From: Verrucomicrobiota bacterium
Lineage (GTDB): Bacteria; Verrucomicrobiota; Verrucomicrobiia; Chthoniobacterales; UBA10450
Assembly (NCBI GenBank): GCA_003217965.1
Contig: QHNB01000218.1
Coordinates: forward strand, 1-20,875
DNA: 20,875 bases
Direction of reading: 5' to 3'
Position 1 is the stretch's first letter. The number at the start of each line of letters is the position of its first letter. Below are positions 6,433-14,013 of this stretch, in pieces. The notes under the pieces were generated by a model. It was not told where the DNA came from. It did not search any database and was given only the letters and a program-made list of their open reading frames with translations. A program made the position numbers and the translations under genes.

Positions 6433-7530
6433 ATGAAATTTACCGCGACAAAGGAGAAACTGCTCGAAGGATTGCAACAAGTTCAGAACGTCGTCAGCAC
6501 TCGCACCACTCTGCCGATTCTCTCCAATGTCCTGCTCCAGGCGCAGGAGGGCGGCGTTTCTTTGACGACCACCGATCTCGATGTCGGCGTGCGCGGGAAA
6601 TTCGAAGCAAACGTGGAGAAAGTGGGTGCGACCACACTGCCGGCGCGAAGATTGTTTACGATTATTCGCGAACTTCCGTCGAGTGAGGTCTCGATCGAAG
6701 TCGATGGCAAGAATGCGGCTTCCATTCGCAGCGGGCAGAGTTTTTTCAAAATCCTCGGCTTGCCGGAAGAGGAATTCCCGCCGCTACCCAAATTCGAGAA
6801 CGCAAAAGTCGTTACCATGCGGCAAAAAGATCTGCGGGAGGGTCTGCGCAAAACGTCCTATGCCATTTCGACCGATGAGACCCGTTACGTGCTCAACGGT
6901 GTTCTGTTCAGCTTTAAAGAAAACAAGCTTACGCTGGTAGCGACCGACGGCCGCCGCCTAGCCATGGTTGATATTGAACTGGAATTTCCGCGCAGCCACG
7001 AAGCCGACATCATTGTGCCGACGAAAGCAGTCACGGAATTGCAGCGCCTTCTGACCGACGATGGTGACGTCAAGGTCAGTGTCGGTACTGGTCAGATCGC
7101 ATTCGACCTCAACAACACGCTGCTGGTTTCCAAATTGATCGAAGGAAATTATCCAAACTACAAACAGGTCATTCCGACGGAAACCAAGGAGCGCGTAACG
7201 CTCGAACGCGAGACTTTCCTAAACTGCCTCCGCCGCGTGTCACTCCTGGCGAGCGACAAATCAAATTCGATCAAACTGAATTTCACCAAGAACAACATCG
7301 ATATTACGGCCAACACGCCCGAGGTGGGAGAAGCGAAGGAAACATTGCCTGTTGCCTATAAAGGTCGGGAATTTTCCATCGCGTTTAATCCAGAATTCCT
7401 AATGGCCCCCCTGCGCAATTTGAGTGAGGACGAAGTCTTCTTCGATTTGATCGATGAGATGAGCCCAGGCGTTCTGAAAATTCAAACCCCGTTCCTTTAT
7501 GTGCTGATGCCAATGCGCATCAGTTCCTGA
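6433..7530 (+). CDS. dnaN: DNA polymerase III beta subunit (sliding clamp)
   Basis: Ring-shaped processivity clamp that tethers the polymerase and other clamp-binding proteins to DNA. The 365-residue product starts MKFTATKEKLLEGLQQVQNV and shows three repeated clamp domains. Recognisable blocks are TRTTLPILSNVLLQA (domain I), ETRYVLNGVLFSF and VATDGRRLAMVDIEL (domain II), and the closing LMPMRISS, which corresponds to the conserved clamp C-terminal MPMRL. Length is standard. It lies 51 bp after dnaA in the common dnaA-dnaN arrangement and is probably co-transcribed. Its last 34 bp overlap the 3' end of the convergent GT9 gene. Confidence 0.97.
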   Translation: MKFTATKEKLLEGLQQVQNVVSTRTTLPILSNVLLQAQEGGVSLTTTDLDVGVRGKFEANVEKVGATTLPARRLFTIIRELPSSEVSIEVDGKNAASIRSGQSFFKILGLPEEEFPPLPKFENAKVVTMRQKDLREGLRKTSYAISTDETRYVLNGVLFSFKENKLTLVATDGRRLAMVDIELEFPRSHEADIIVPTKAVTELQRLLTDDGDVKVSVGTGQIAFDLNNTLLVSKLIEGNYPNYKQVIPTETKERVTLERETFLNCLRRVSLLASDKSNSIKLNFTKNNIDITANTPEVGEAKETLPVAYKGREFSIAFNPEFLMAPLRNLSEDEVFFDLIDEMSPGVLKIQTPFLYVLMPMRISS

Positions 7531-8456
7531 TCAATCGCGTCGCACACAGTTGCGAAGGGCAACTGCGCGAGTTCGCGATTTGGTGCGAGCAAAACACGAG
7601 CATTCTCATTCCGCGGCGCCCATATTTGCGGGTTAGTTGGACCAAACAGCACGAGGGAGGCGGCGCCGGTTGCGGCGGCGAGATGAGAAACTCCGCTGTC
7701 GTGACCAATGAACATCGAACCGGCTAAAAGGGCAGCGAGGTCACGCAAGGGCCAATCGATCGCGAACGCGACGAGTTCGTTTTTAAATCGGTTTTGGAGT
7801 TCGACTATTTGGCTGCGATCGGCTTCCCCTCCGATGATGGTGACTGGAACGTTTCGTTCAATCAAATACGCGATGAGCGCAATCCAATTTTCCATTGGCC
7901 AGTTCTTTCGGGCACTGCCACTGCCCGGATGCAAAGCGATCAGGGACGAAGAGCCGAGTTTCTGCCGTGCGTCCTTTCTCGCGCGCTCGCTAATTTGTAA
8001 CCGGGGCGCAAAATCGGAGATCGCAATCCCCAGCTCGCGCAGTGGCTCCGCCAGCTGAATGGCTGCGTGTGGACCATCGGCGGCGATCTTCGAAGGCCCC
8101 GCCACCACCCGCGCGACACCAAGGTCGCGCAGGTTTGTCTCAAAACTCTTTTCCGGATCGTGAAGATAGGAAATGACGAGATCGTGCTGCCGAAAATACT
8201 CCTGCCATTTTTCGGGTAAATCGCCGCCTCGGATGAAAACCGGGACGAGACCCGAAGCGTCCAGGCTCCGAATGTCGTCGATCTCGACCGTCTCAAGTGC
8301 GAGCGAGGAAATCGCTTTGTTTGCCAGAAGGTTTATCTCGGCGTCTGGAAAGGCGTCGCGCAGCGCGTGAATTGCCGGCAAAGTCAGGATGAAATCGCCC
8401 AGAGCTCCGCCGCGGGCGATGAGGATGCGCCGGCTATTAATACGAGATGAACGCAA
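7497..8456 (-). CDS. Glycosyltransferase family 9 (ADP-heptose:LPS heptosyltransferase-like)
   Basis: GT-B glycosyltransferase expected to add heptose or a related sugar to the lipopolysaccharide core at the inner face of the membrane. The 319-residue product opens with ILIARGGALGDFILTLPAIH (residues 11-30), the GT9 acceptor-side glycine loop. It also has the donor-side LIALHPGSGSARKNWP (172-187) and the signature GHDSGVSHLAAATG (251-264) followed by LVLFGPTNPQIWAP. The start is TTG at 8456: an in-frame stop lies just upstream and no ATG precedes the conserved glycine loop. It overlaps the end of the membrane-protein gene by 20 bp and is the third gene of the miaB unit. The exact sugar and acceptor cannot be told from sequence; it could be WaaC/WaaF-like or a generic GT9. 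Confidence 0.85.
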   Translation of the reverse strand: MRSSRINSRRILIARGGALGDFILTLPAIHALRDAFPDAEINLLANKAISSLALETVEIDDIRSLDASGLVPVFIRGGDLPEKWQEYFRQHDLVISYLHDPEKSFETNLRDLGVARVVAGPSKIAADGPHAAIQLAEPLRELGIAISDFAPRLQISERARKDARQKLGSSSLIALHPGSGSARKNWPMENWIALIAYLIERNVPVTIIGGEADRSQIVELQNRFKNELVAFAIDWPLRDLAALLAGSMFIGHDSGVSHLAAATGAASLVLFGPTNPQIWAPRNENARVLLAPNRELAQLPFATVCDAIDQELMRIGIST

Positions 8457-8988
8457 GCGCGATTAACGCCGCGCCATAGACAAAGCCGATCGCGTTAATT
8501 CCCCGCCAGTTTGCCGCCGACTTGCTGAACCAATTGATCTGATCCCGGAGCTTGTAAGGGAGAGTCACCCAGATCAACCCCAGCACGATCAGGATATAGG
8601 CTAAGACGGTGAGAACGAGACGGCTCGCTTCGTAGCGGAAGAAAGCTGCCTCCAGCAGCGGTTCGGCCGCGAGTAAAGCGAGGATGCCGAGAGCGCGTAC
8701 GGCCAGGAATTCATCGACAAATCGGATGGCCAGAAAAAATCCAATTGGCAGGGCAATTAAGAATGGGCGCCGAAATGTAGAGAACTCCCCCATTTCCATA
8801 GTCGAGATAAGCCAGAAACTCCAAATCAGATCGATGCCCAGAATGACAACGCCCGCCACGCGCGAACGCGGAAACTGGCCGAGCATTATCCGAGCCGTAT
8901 TGTGCATGACGAATCCCATGATCCCGAGCAGACAAAGAAAGGCGCCGGCAATGAGCCCAGCGCTGCGCAAGGATAGATGGTAAATCAT
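8437..8988 (-). CDS. Multi-pass membrane protein of unknown function
   Basis: I do not recognise the family. The 183-residue product is almost wholly hydrophobic, with about six predicted membrane segments: residues near 10-28 (AGLIAGAFLCLLGIMGFVM), 44-63 (VAGVVILGIDLIWSFWLIS), 75-90, 93-115, 122-145 (VLTVLAYILIVLGLIWVTLP) and 163-182. Polar loops are short and no catalytic motif is evident. It starts at ATG 8988, four bases after the miaB stop codon begins, and its end overlaps the GT9 gene by 20 bp, so the three are likely one transcript. A role linked to envelope or LPS assembly is possible from the GT9 neighbour, but this is only context. Confidence 0.7.
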   Translation of the reverse strand: MIYHLSLRSAGLIAGAFLCLLGIMGFVMHNTARIMLGQFPRSRVAGVVILGIDLIWSFWLISTMEMGEFSTFRRPFLIALPIGFFLAIRFVDEFLAVRALGILALLAAEPLLEAAFFRYEASRLVLTVLAYILIVLGLIWVTLPYKLRDQINWFSKSAANWRGINAIGFVYGAALIALAFISY

Positions 8989-8991
8989 GAA

Positions 8992-10347
8992 TTAATTCGT
9001 GGGCCTGCCGTAGAGGCTGAAGCCGTTCGCGCGTTCAATGGCAACGTCAAAGATTTTGCCGATTCGATTTTCATGAGCTTCAAAAACGACGACTTTGTTT
9101 GTCCGGGTGCGCCCCATCAATCGCGCGCTGTTCGTCTTGCTTGGGCCTTCGCACAAGATTTCGGCCCTAGTCCCAACAAGCTTTTCGTTGGCCCGGCGTG
9201 TTGAGGCATTAATCAATTCGAGCAGATCCTGGTTGCGCTGCTCCTTCACCGTCTCGTCGACTTGATTCGGCATTTCCGCCGCTGGCGTTTCGCTTCGGCG
9301 GGAATAACGGAAGACGAAGGCATTATCGAATTGGACTTCCTCGACCAGATCGCGTGTTAGTTGGTAATCGGCATCCGTTTCATCTGGGAAGCCGACGATG
9401 ATATCGGTGGTAATGGCAATTCCCGGGCGCGCTCTCCGAATTTTTGCAGTCAGGCTTAGATATTTTTCAGCTGTATAAGGACGATGCATCGCTTTCAAGA
9501 CTCGATTAGACCCGGATTGCAATGGCAGATGCACGTGCTCGGTGAGCTTTGGCAGTGAGGCCAGCGCCGCGATTAAATCATCTCGGAAACCGATCGGATG
9601 CGGTGAGGTAAAACGAAGTCGCTCGAGACCATTTACGGCGCTGACCGCTTCCAGCAACTGCACAAACGGACTTTTGCCGTCGCGTTTTTCAAATTCATGG
9701 CGGCCATAAAGATTGACAATTTGCCCGAGCAACGTGACTTCTTTGACGCCCTGCGCGACCAGAGCGCGGACTTCTGCAACAATTTGCTCAATCGTGCGGC
9801 TGCGTTCGGCGCCGCGTGTCCGCGGCACGATACAAAATGTGCAATGCATGTTGCAGCCTTGCATAATGGACACAAATGCCGTCGCCTGTTTGGGCGCGAG
9901 CGATTGATCGCGAATGGTCGATTGCGAGCCGATTTCCGCCTCCAAATCGACGATGGAAAACCGTGGATCGTCCATGCGCCGATGCTGCTTCTGCTCTAGC
10001 GCCTTCTCGACGTAGTCAGCCACCCGATGAAATTTTTGCGTGCCGATGACGAGATCAAGATGGGGCATTTCCTCGAGCAGCGATGCACCGCGAGCCTGCG
10101 CCATGCAGCCGAGAAAACCAAAAACAGTCTCCGGCCGCTCTTTTGCCATCCGGCCAAGCATTCCCATTTTGCCGAGCGCCTTGTGATCGGCCATATCGCG
10201 GACGCTGCAGGTGTTCAGCAGAATAACATCTGCATCTGATTCACAGCCGACACGCTCATAGCCACGCGCAATAAGCGAATGCGCGACCTGCTCCGAATCG
10301 CGCTCGTTCATTTGGCAACCATAAGTTTTAATGAAAAACGTCGGCAT
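8992..10347 (-). CDS. miaB: tRNA-2-methylthio-N6-dimethylallyladenosine synthase MiaB
   Basis: Radical-SAM methylthiotransferase that adds the 2-methylthio group to i6A37 of tRNAs reading UNN codons. Numbered from ATG 10347 (451 residues), the N-terminal domain has the three cluster-binding cysteines: KTYGCQMNERDSE (Cys11), LNTCSVRDMA (Cys47) and FLGCMAQ (Cys81). The radical-SAM motif GCNMHCTFCIVP supplies Cys165, Cys169 and Cys172. The C-terminal region (LVGTRAEILCEGPSK and MGRTRTNKVVVF) is a TRAM domain. This fits MiaB rather than RimO or MtaB, given YGCQMN, CNMHCTFC and RTRGAERSR. An in-frame GTG at 10365 would add six residues ahead of the usual MPTFFIKTYGC start. It heads a unit with the membrane protein and the GT9 gene. 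Confidence 0.95.
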   Translation of the reverse strand: MPTFFIKTYGCQMNERDSEQVAHSLIARGYERVGCESDADVILLNTCSVRDMADHKALGKMGMLGRMAKERPETVFGFLGCMAQARGASLLEEMPHLDLVIGTQKFHRVADYVEKALEQKQHRRMDDPRFSIVDLEAEIGSQSTIRDQSLAPKQATAFVSIMQGCNMHCTFCIVPRTRGAERSRTIEQIVAEVRALVAQGVKEVTLLGQIVNLYGRHEFEKRDGKSPFVQLLEAVSAVNGLERLRFTSPHPIGFRDDLIAALASLPKLTEHVHLPLQSGSNRVLKAMHRPYTAEKYLSLTAKIRRARPGIAITTDIIVGFPDETDADYQLTRDLVEEVQFDNAFVFRYSRRSETPAAEMPNQVDETVKEQRNQDLLELINASTRRANEKLVGTRAEILCEGPSKTNSARLMGRTRTNKVVVFEAHENRIGKIFDVAIERANGFSLYGRPTN

Positions 10348-10507
10348 GGCTCGCGAACGATACACAGAGCGCGCCCTCGCGCTACGAACACCGCTCGAGG
10401 GAGCGTGGCGAGGCGGCCGGGAAAAGGAATTGCCCGGAGATGCCGCTCAATCTCTTCGTCGTCCATGGATTTGTGCCGCTCTACGCCGCCGCCAGGTCGA
10501 GCAGTTC

Positions 10508-10574
10508 CTGTAGCGGCGATCTCGGAGCGCCGAGCCAAAAAGTAGAATGCGACCGTCGGAGACCGCCGCTACAG
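10508..10574. repeat. Intergenic inverted-repeat element (CTGTAGCGGC type)
   Basis: Imperfect 26-bp arms: 10508-10533 begins CTGTAGCGGCGATCTCGG, and 10549-10574 ends CGGAGACCGCCGCTACAG. The outer nine bases (CTGTAGCGG / CCGCTACAG) are perfect. The spacer of about 15 bp (CCAAAAAGTAGAATG core) is AT-richer. It looks like a non-autonomous palindromic repeat or strong RNA hairpin. No terminal duplication was identified. Confidence 0.65.
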
Positions 10575-10585
10575 ACAAACGCCTT

Positions 10586-10672
10586 TGTCATTCCGAGCGC
10601 AGTCGAGGAATCTCTGACTATTTCTCTAAGCTAACAATATTGTGAGATGTCTCGGCTTCGCTCGACATGACA
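10586..10672. repeat. Dispersed inverted-repeat element, complete copy
   Basis: The left arm (10586-10615) starts TGTCATTCCGAGCGCAGTCG and continues into GAGGAATCTCT. The right arm (10641-10672) is TGTGAGATGTCTCGG followed by CTTCGCTCGACATGACA. The reverse complement of the right arm matches the left along nearly its whole length, with a 25-bp AT-rich centre. It is the best-preserved member of a set that also includes 18053-18126 and, more divergently, 678-723 and 20274-20445. Confidence 0.7.
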
Positions 10673-10772
10673 ATGATCGTTGCGATTGCCTAACCAGTCA
10701 GACGTGCTTTGAAACGAAATTGCGACATTTCGCTTTCCATTGTCGGAGCGGTTTCGTTTCAATCGCGCTCTC

Positions 10773-11657
10773 ATGACGGAGCCCGCGATTGGAATCATCG
10801 GCGGCAGCGGCCTGTATCACGTGGAAGGGTTTGCTGACGTGACAGAACATCGCGTCGAGACGCCCTTCGGGCCGCCCTCGGATGCAGTCATCGGCGGCAC
10901 CATAGCCGGCCGGCACGTTTATTTTTTGCCGCGCCATGGGCGGGGCCATCGCATTTTGCCGCACGAGTTAAATCACCGCGCCAATATCTGGGCACTGCGT
11001 TCGCTCAACGTTCGCTGGATCATTTGCGTGACTGCCGTCGGCAGTTTGCAGGAAAAATACGCCCCGCGAGATGTGTTGTTGCCGTCGCAATTTTTCGATC
11101 GCACCAGTCAGCGCACCGCCCACACATTTTTCGGAGATGGGATTGCCGCGCATATTTCATTTGCCGACCCAATTTCAATCAATTTGCGCCAATTGTTGGC
11201 CGAGGCAGCGCGGGCAAACGGCGTTACGGTCCACAACGGCGGGACCTACGTGAACATGGACGGGCCTGCGTTTTCCACGCGCGCGGAATCTGAATTCAAT
11301 CGGCGGAGCGGTTTCGATGTCATCGGTATGACCAATTTGCCCGAAGCGAAGCTCGCTCGAGAAGCTGAAATCGCCCTCGCGACACTGGCAATGATTACCG
11401 ATTACGATTGCTGGAAAGTAGAGGAAGAGCCGGTGACGGCCGAGGCTGTATTTGGACACTTGGTCGCCAATGCTGAAATGGCGAAAAAGATCCTCGCGCT
11501 CGCAATCCCTAAAATTCCGACGAGTCCAGAGTGGCCAGAGCATCGCGCGTTAGACACTGCGATCGTGACCGACAAAAAACTTTGGCCGGAGACCACAGTG
11601 GAGAAACTCGCTCCGATTTTGGCTCGTTTTCTCGCGTCGAAAACCGCTACGGGCTGA
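10773..11657 (+). CDS. mtnP: S-methyl-5'-thioadenosine phosphorylase
   Basis: Purine-nucleoside-phosphorylase-family enzyme that phosphorolyses methylthioadenosine, a by-product of polyamine and related synthesis, to adenine and 5-methylthioribose-1-phosphate for methionine salvage. The 294-residue product begins MTEPAIGIIGGSGLYHVEGF with the phosphate-binding GGSGLY loop. It has LPRHGRGHRILPHELNHRAN (residues 52-71), VTAVGSLQEKYAPRD (86-100), NMDGPAFSTRAES (161-173) and GMTNLPEAKLARE (185-197). The ITDYDCWKVEEE block supplies Asp210 and Asp212, which mark 6-aminopurine (MTA) preference over Asn-containing inosine/guanosine phosphorylases. The usual Glu of the EGP motif is Asp here. ATG 10773 is chosen over an in-frame TTG at 10740 because the conserved N-terminus begins right after it. 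The 3' end overlaps convergent bioF by 11 bp. Confidence 0.93.
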   Translation: MTEPAIGIIGGSGLYHVEGFADVTEHRVETPFGPPSDAVIGGTIAGRHVYFLPRHGRGHRILPHELNHRANIWALRSLNVRWIICVTAVGSLQEKYAPRDVLLPSQFFDRTSQRTAHTFFGDGIAAHISFADPISINLRQLLAEAARANGVTVHNGGTYVNMDGPAFSTRAESEFNRRSGFDVIGMTNLPEAKLAREAEIALATLAMITDYDCWKVEEEPVTAEAVFGHLVANAEMAKKILALAIPKIPTSPEWPEHRALDTAIVTDKKLWPETTVEKLAPILARFLASKTATG

Positions 11658-12954
11658 GCGGGTCTGACGGCATTTTAGGACGCACTCTCTGGATCGCTGC
11701 AGCTAACGCCTGGATTTGGTCTTCCGTATGCGCTGCTGTTACGGTGATGCGCAAACGCGCCGTGCCGCGAGCGACAGTTGGGTAGCGAATCGCCGGCACG
11801 AAAAATCCTGCCTTTCGAAGCGAATGTGAGAGATCGAGCGCCTGTTGCTCGTCTCCGACAATTAATGGGAAAATCGCGCTGGCGGGCGCTTTACCGGGTG
11901 CGAGCAACTGGGACAAAAGCGCGATATTTTTCCATAGGGCGCGACGGCGTTCCTCGCCTTCCGGTGATTGCAAAAACTCGATGGCGGCGATCGCAGCGGC
12001 GGCGATTGCCGCGGGTGGCGCGGTGGAATAGATGAAGGAACGGGCGCGATTAACTAACCACTCAATTAAAGTCGCCGAACCACAAATATAGCCCCCAGAA
12101 CAACCGAGCGCTTTGCTCAAAGTTCCCATCTGGATATCGACCTGATCCGCCAACGGCTTCTCGTTAGTTTCGGCTGCAGTGGGTTTCCCGGAGTGGCGCG
12201 GTCTAAGCACTACGCGCATTTTGATTCTTTCCGCCAGGGATTGCGGAGAGTGAGCGAGAGTCCGTTCTGAGGTGAGTGCTTGTTCTGCGGCGAGACGGCA
12301 TCCATGTTCGCCCACGACCCCGACGGCGTGCGCTTCATCGAGAAAGAGCAGCGCGTTAAAACGTGATTTCAGCTCGACGACTGCGGCCAGCGGAGCACGG
12401 TCTCCATCCATGGAAAAAACGGATTCGGTCACAATAATCACGCGTCCGTCCGGACATTCTCGGCGAGCCCATTCCAGATGGCTTTCTAATTTCCCGAGAT
12501 GATTATGAGGGAAAACGCGCACGGTCGCGCCGCTGAGTCGCGCACCATCGATCAGAGAAGCATGCGCCAATTTATCGAGGAGAATAATATCGCGCTTGCC
12601 CGCGATGGCACTGAGGGTCCCAACGGCAGCGGCATAACCGCTGCTGAAGGTGAGCGCCGCCGGCACGCGCTTCCATTTCGCGATTGCGCTCTCCAGTTGC
12701 ACATGAGGCGTTTGCGTGCCCGAGACCAAACGAGAGGCACCCGCACCCACACCAAAATAATCGAGCGCGTTCTTCGCTGCCTCGCGCAATCGCTCGTCGG
12801 CGGCCAGGCCGAGATAATCATTCGAAGCGAAGTTGATGAGATGTTCGCCGACAAGATCGATGCTAGGCCCCTGAGCGGACCCAACTTCGCGTAATTGACG
12901 CAGCAGTGATCGCGCACGGAGCTGATTCAGCTCCTCGCGGAACGGTTCGTGCAT
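11647..12954 (-). CDS. bioF: 8-amino-7-oxononanoate synthase / alpha-oxoamine synthase
   Basis: PLP-dependent enzyme condensing an acyl thioester with an amino acid; the BioF-type reaction makes 7-keto-8-aminopelargonate for biotin. Numbered from ATG 12954 (435 residues): INFASNDYLGLAAD (40-53), GAGASRLVSGT (70-80), the LAHASLIDG block with His131 that stacks on PLP, SVFSMDGD (179-185), DEAHAVGVVGEHG (206-218) and the Schiff-base lysine in MGTLSKALGCSGG (Lys281). Between GEHG and VDIQMGT there are about 40 more residues than usual (roughly 226-264), of unusual composition with a palindrome beneath. A TTG at 12981 would extend the frame by nine residues but overlap dacA. Other family members (Kbl, SPT) cannot be fully excluded, since no other biotin genes are in the window. 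It follows the dacA-like gene by 17 bp. Confidence 0.85.
   Translation of the reverse strand: MHEPFREELNQLRARSLLRQLREVGSAQGPSIDLVGEHLINFASNDYLGLAADERLREAAKNALDYFGVGAGASRLVSGTQTPHVQLESAIAKWKRVPAALTFSSGYAAAVGTLSAIAGKRDIILLDKLAHASLIDGARLSGATVRVFPHNHLGKLESHLEWARRECPDGRVIIVTESVFSMDGDRAPLAAVVELKSRFNALLFLDEAHAVGVVGEHGCRLAAEQALTSERTLAHSPQSLAERIKMRVVLRPRHSGKPTAAETNEKPLADQVDIQMGTLSKALGCSGGYICGSATLIEWLVNRARSFIYSTAPPAAIAAAAIAAIEFLQSPEGEERRRALWKNIALLSQLLAPGKAPASAIFPLIVGDEQQALDLSHSLRKAGFFVPAIRYPTVARGTARLRITVTAAHTEDQIQALAAAIQRVRPKMPSDPLSP
12163..12279 (-). repeat. In-frame insertion segment in bioF containing a palindrome
   Basis: This segment encodes the extra loop of BioF (about residues 226-264; SLAERIKMRVVLRPRHSGKP is its core). 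On the coding strand it includes a hairpin, CTCTCCGC against GCGGAAAG (12250-12243 and 12234-12227), eight base pairs including one G-U, with an eight-base loop. The codons stay in frame and no stop appears. The shape recalls short palindromic repeats that insert in genes, but only one copy is visible in this window. Confidence 0.45.
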
Positions 12955-12971
12955 CGCGTTCGCCAGAACCG

Positions 12972-13958
12972 TCAGAGCCAAAGTCCCCAGGAAAGGAGGG
13001 ATGCGGCGTCAGCCCAAACGCCCGACTTGGTATCGCCAAGAACGACGACGATGATGTCACGACCCGGGCGCGAGCCACTGGCGATGAGACAATGCCCGGC
13101 TGCTTCGGTATAGCCGGTTTTCATTCCGTTGCAGTAGGGCAAACGTTTCAAGACTTTGTTCGTGTTTTCCAGCTCGCGGGTCCGCCCGGTCGCATAGCGG
13201 AAGACCAGCTGCGGAAGACAGACAATCGAGCGAATCGTCGGATTGGCGTAAGCGGCCCGGGCAATCATGGCAAGATCGCGGGCCGTGGAATATTGACCGG
13301 GAATCGGCAAACCATTGGGATTAAGGAAATGCGAATGAACGGCCCCAAGTTGTTGCGCCTTCGCATTCATCTTTTCCGCGAATGCGTCCACGCCGCCCGC
13401 GTTGTCCCGCGCCAGACAACGTGCCACGTCATTCGGACTCTTGACCAGTAGTGCTCGCAGTAAATCGATGCGCTGATACGTTTCACCTGGGCGAATGTTC
13501 AGCTTCACCGGTTCAGCCAAGGTGTCGATTGGTTGAACCGTGACTTGCCGATCAAGATAACCGGTCTCCGCGACAACGAGAGCAGTCAGCAATTTTTGAG
13601 TGCTGGCAGCTGGGCGTGATTGGTCGGCGTTTTTTTCATACAAAATCTGACCAGTCCGCGCATCTACCACCATCACTGAATTGGCGCGCGTGTTTGGGAC
13701 TCGGTTCGGGTCCGATGGCTGGGTCGGAATCGCCGGCGTTAACGCAGGCTCAGGGGTCTTTTCCTCATCGGAGCTGTCCGCGGCGCGCTTATGCGCTCGC
13801 GAACGCTTTGCCGACTGCGTCGTGTGTTTGCGCTTGTGGATGCCGGTCGGTCGCACAACGGTATCCGTCTCGTCATCGGTCGATGCCGTTGACTGCGCCT
13901 GACAAACGCAGAGCGATGCGCACAGCATGAAAATGATCCACCGAAGCTGGCGCTTCAT
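12972..13958 (-). CDS. D-alanyl-D-alanine carboxypeptidase (peptidase S11, DacA/PBP5-like)
   Basis: Periplasmic penicillin-binding protein that trims the terminal D-Ala from peptidoglycan stem peptides. Numbered from ATG 13958 (328 residues): a Sec signal peptide (MKRQLRWIIFMLCASLCVCQA), a basic stretch (HKRKHTTQSAKRSRAHKRAA), then a Pro-rich linker to about residue 90. The S11 catalytic domain follows with SxxK in ASTQKLLTA (Ser119, Lys122), SxN in VKSPND (174-176) and KTG in MKTGYT (280-282). It ends at ASLLSWGLWL, right after the catalytic domain. The C-terminal beta domain and amphipathic anchor of classical PBP5 are therefore absent. Alternative starts are ATG 13985 (a longer n-region) and GTG 14033 (overlaps the next gene). 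It lies between the glyoxalase-like gene and bioF on one probable transcript. Confidence 0.88.
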   Translation of the reverse strand: MKRQLRWIIFMLCASLCVCQAQSTASTDDETDTVVRPTGIHKRKHTTQSAKRSRAHKRAADSSDEEKTPEPALTPAIPTQPSDPNRVPNTRANSVMVVDARTGQILYEKNADQSRPAASTQKLLTALVVAETGYLDRQVTVQPIDTLAEPVKLNIRPGETYQRIDLLRALLVKSPNDVARCLARDNAGGVDAFAEKMNAKAQQLGAVHSHFLNPNGLPIPGQYSTARDLAMIARAAYANPTIRSIVCLPQLVFRYATGRTRELENTNKVLKRLPYCNGMKTGYTEAAGHCLIASGSRPGRDIIVVVLGDTKSGVWADAASLLSWGLWL

Positions 13959-14013
13959 CGGCCATGAATTACTGGTAATTTTCATGTTTGTGCAACCGCG
14001 GAGGAGGCAGGCG

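Larger units (their letters stand above)
10348..10772. other. Repeat-rich intergenic region between divergent miaB and mtnP
   Basis: About 425 bp without a convincing gene. The right half carries two different inverted-repeat elements back to back (10508-10574 and 10586-10672). The left part (10366-10500) is GC-rich. A minus-strand frame there includes MDDEEIERHLRAIPFPGR, which may be a remnant of an upstream gene, but it runs through the miaB start and has no other support. Promoters for both flanking genes must lie here; no clear -35/-10 pair was picked out. Confidence 0.6.

Noticed and set aside
10308..10538. 76-residue minus-strand frame overlapping the miaB start (contains MDDEEIERHLRAIP)
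   Set aside because: It overlaps the conserved miaB N-terminus and extends into repeat DNA; the short acidic start looks protein-like, but nothing else supports a gene.
10586..10672. Possible insertion sequence or CRISPR repeat
   Set aside because: No transposase frame, and the copies are far apart with no regular spacer pattern, so neither an IS nor an array.
12906..13451. 181-residue plus-strand frame opposite the dacA-like gene
   Set aside because: Antisense shadow of a clear S11 carboxypeptidase; composition follows the opposite codons.
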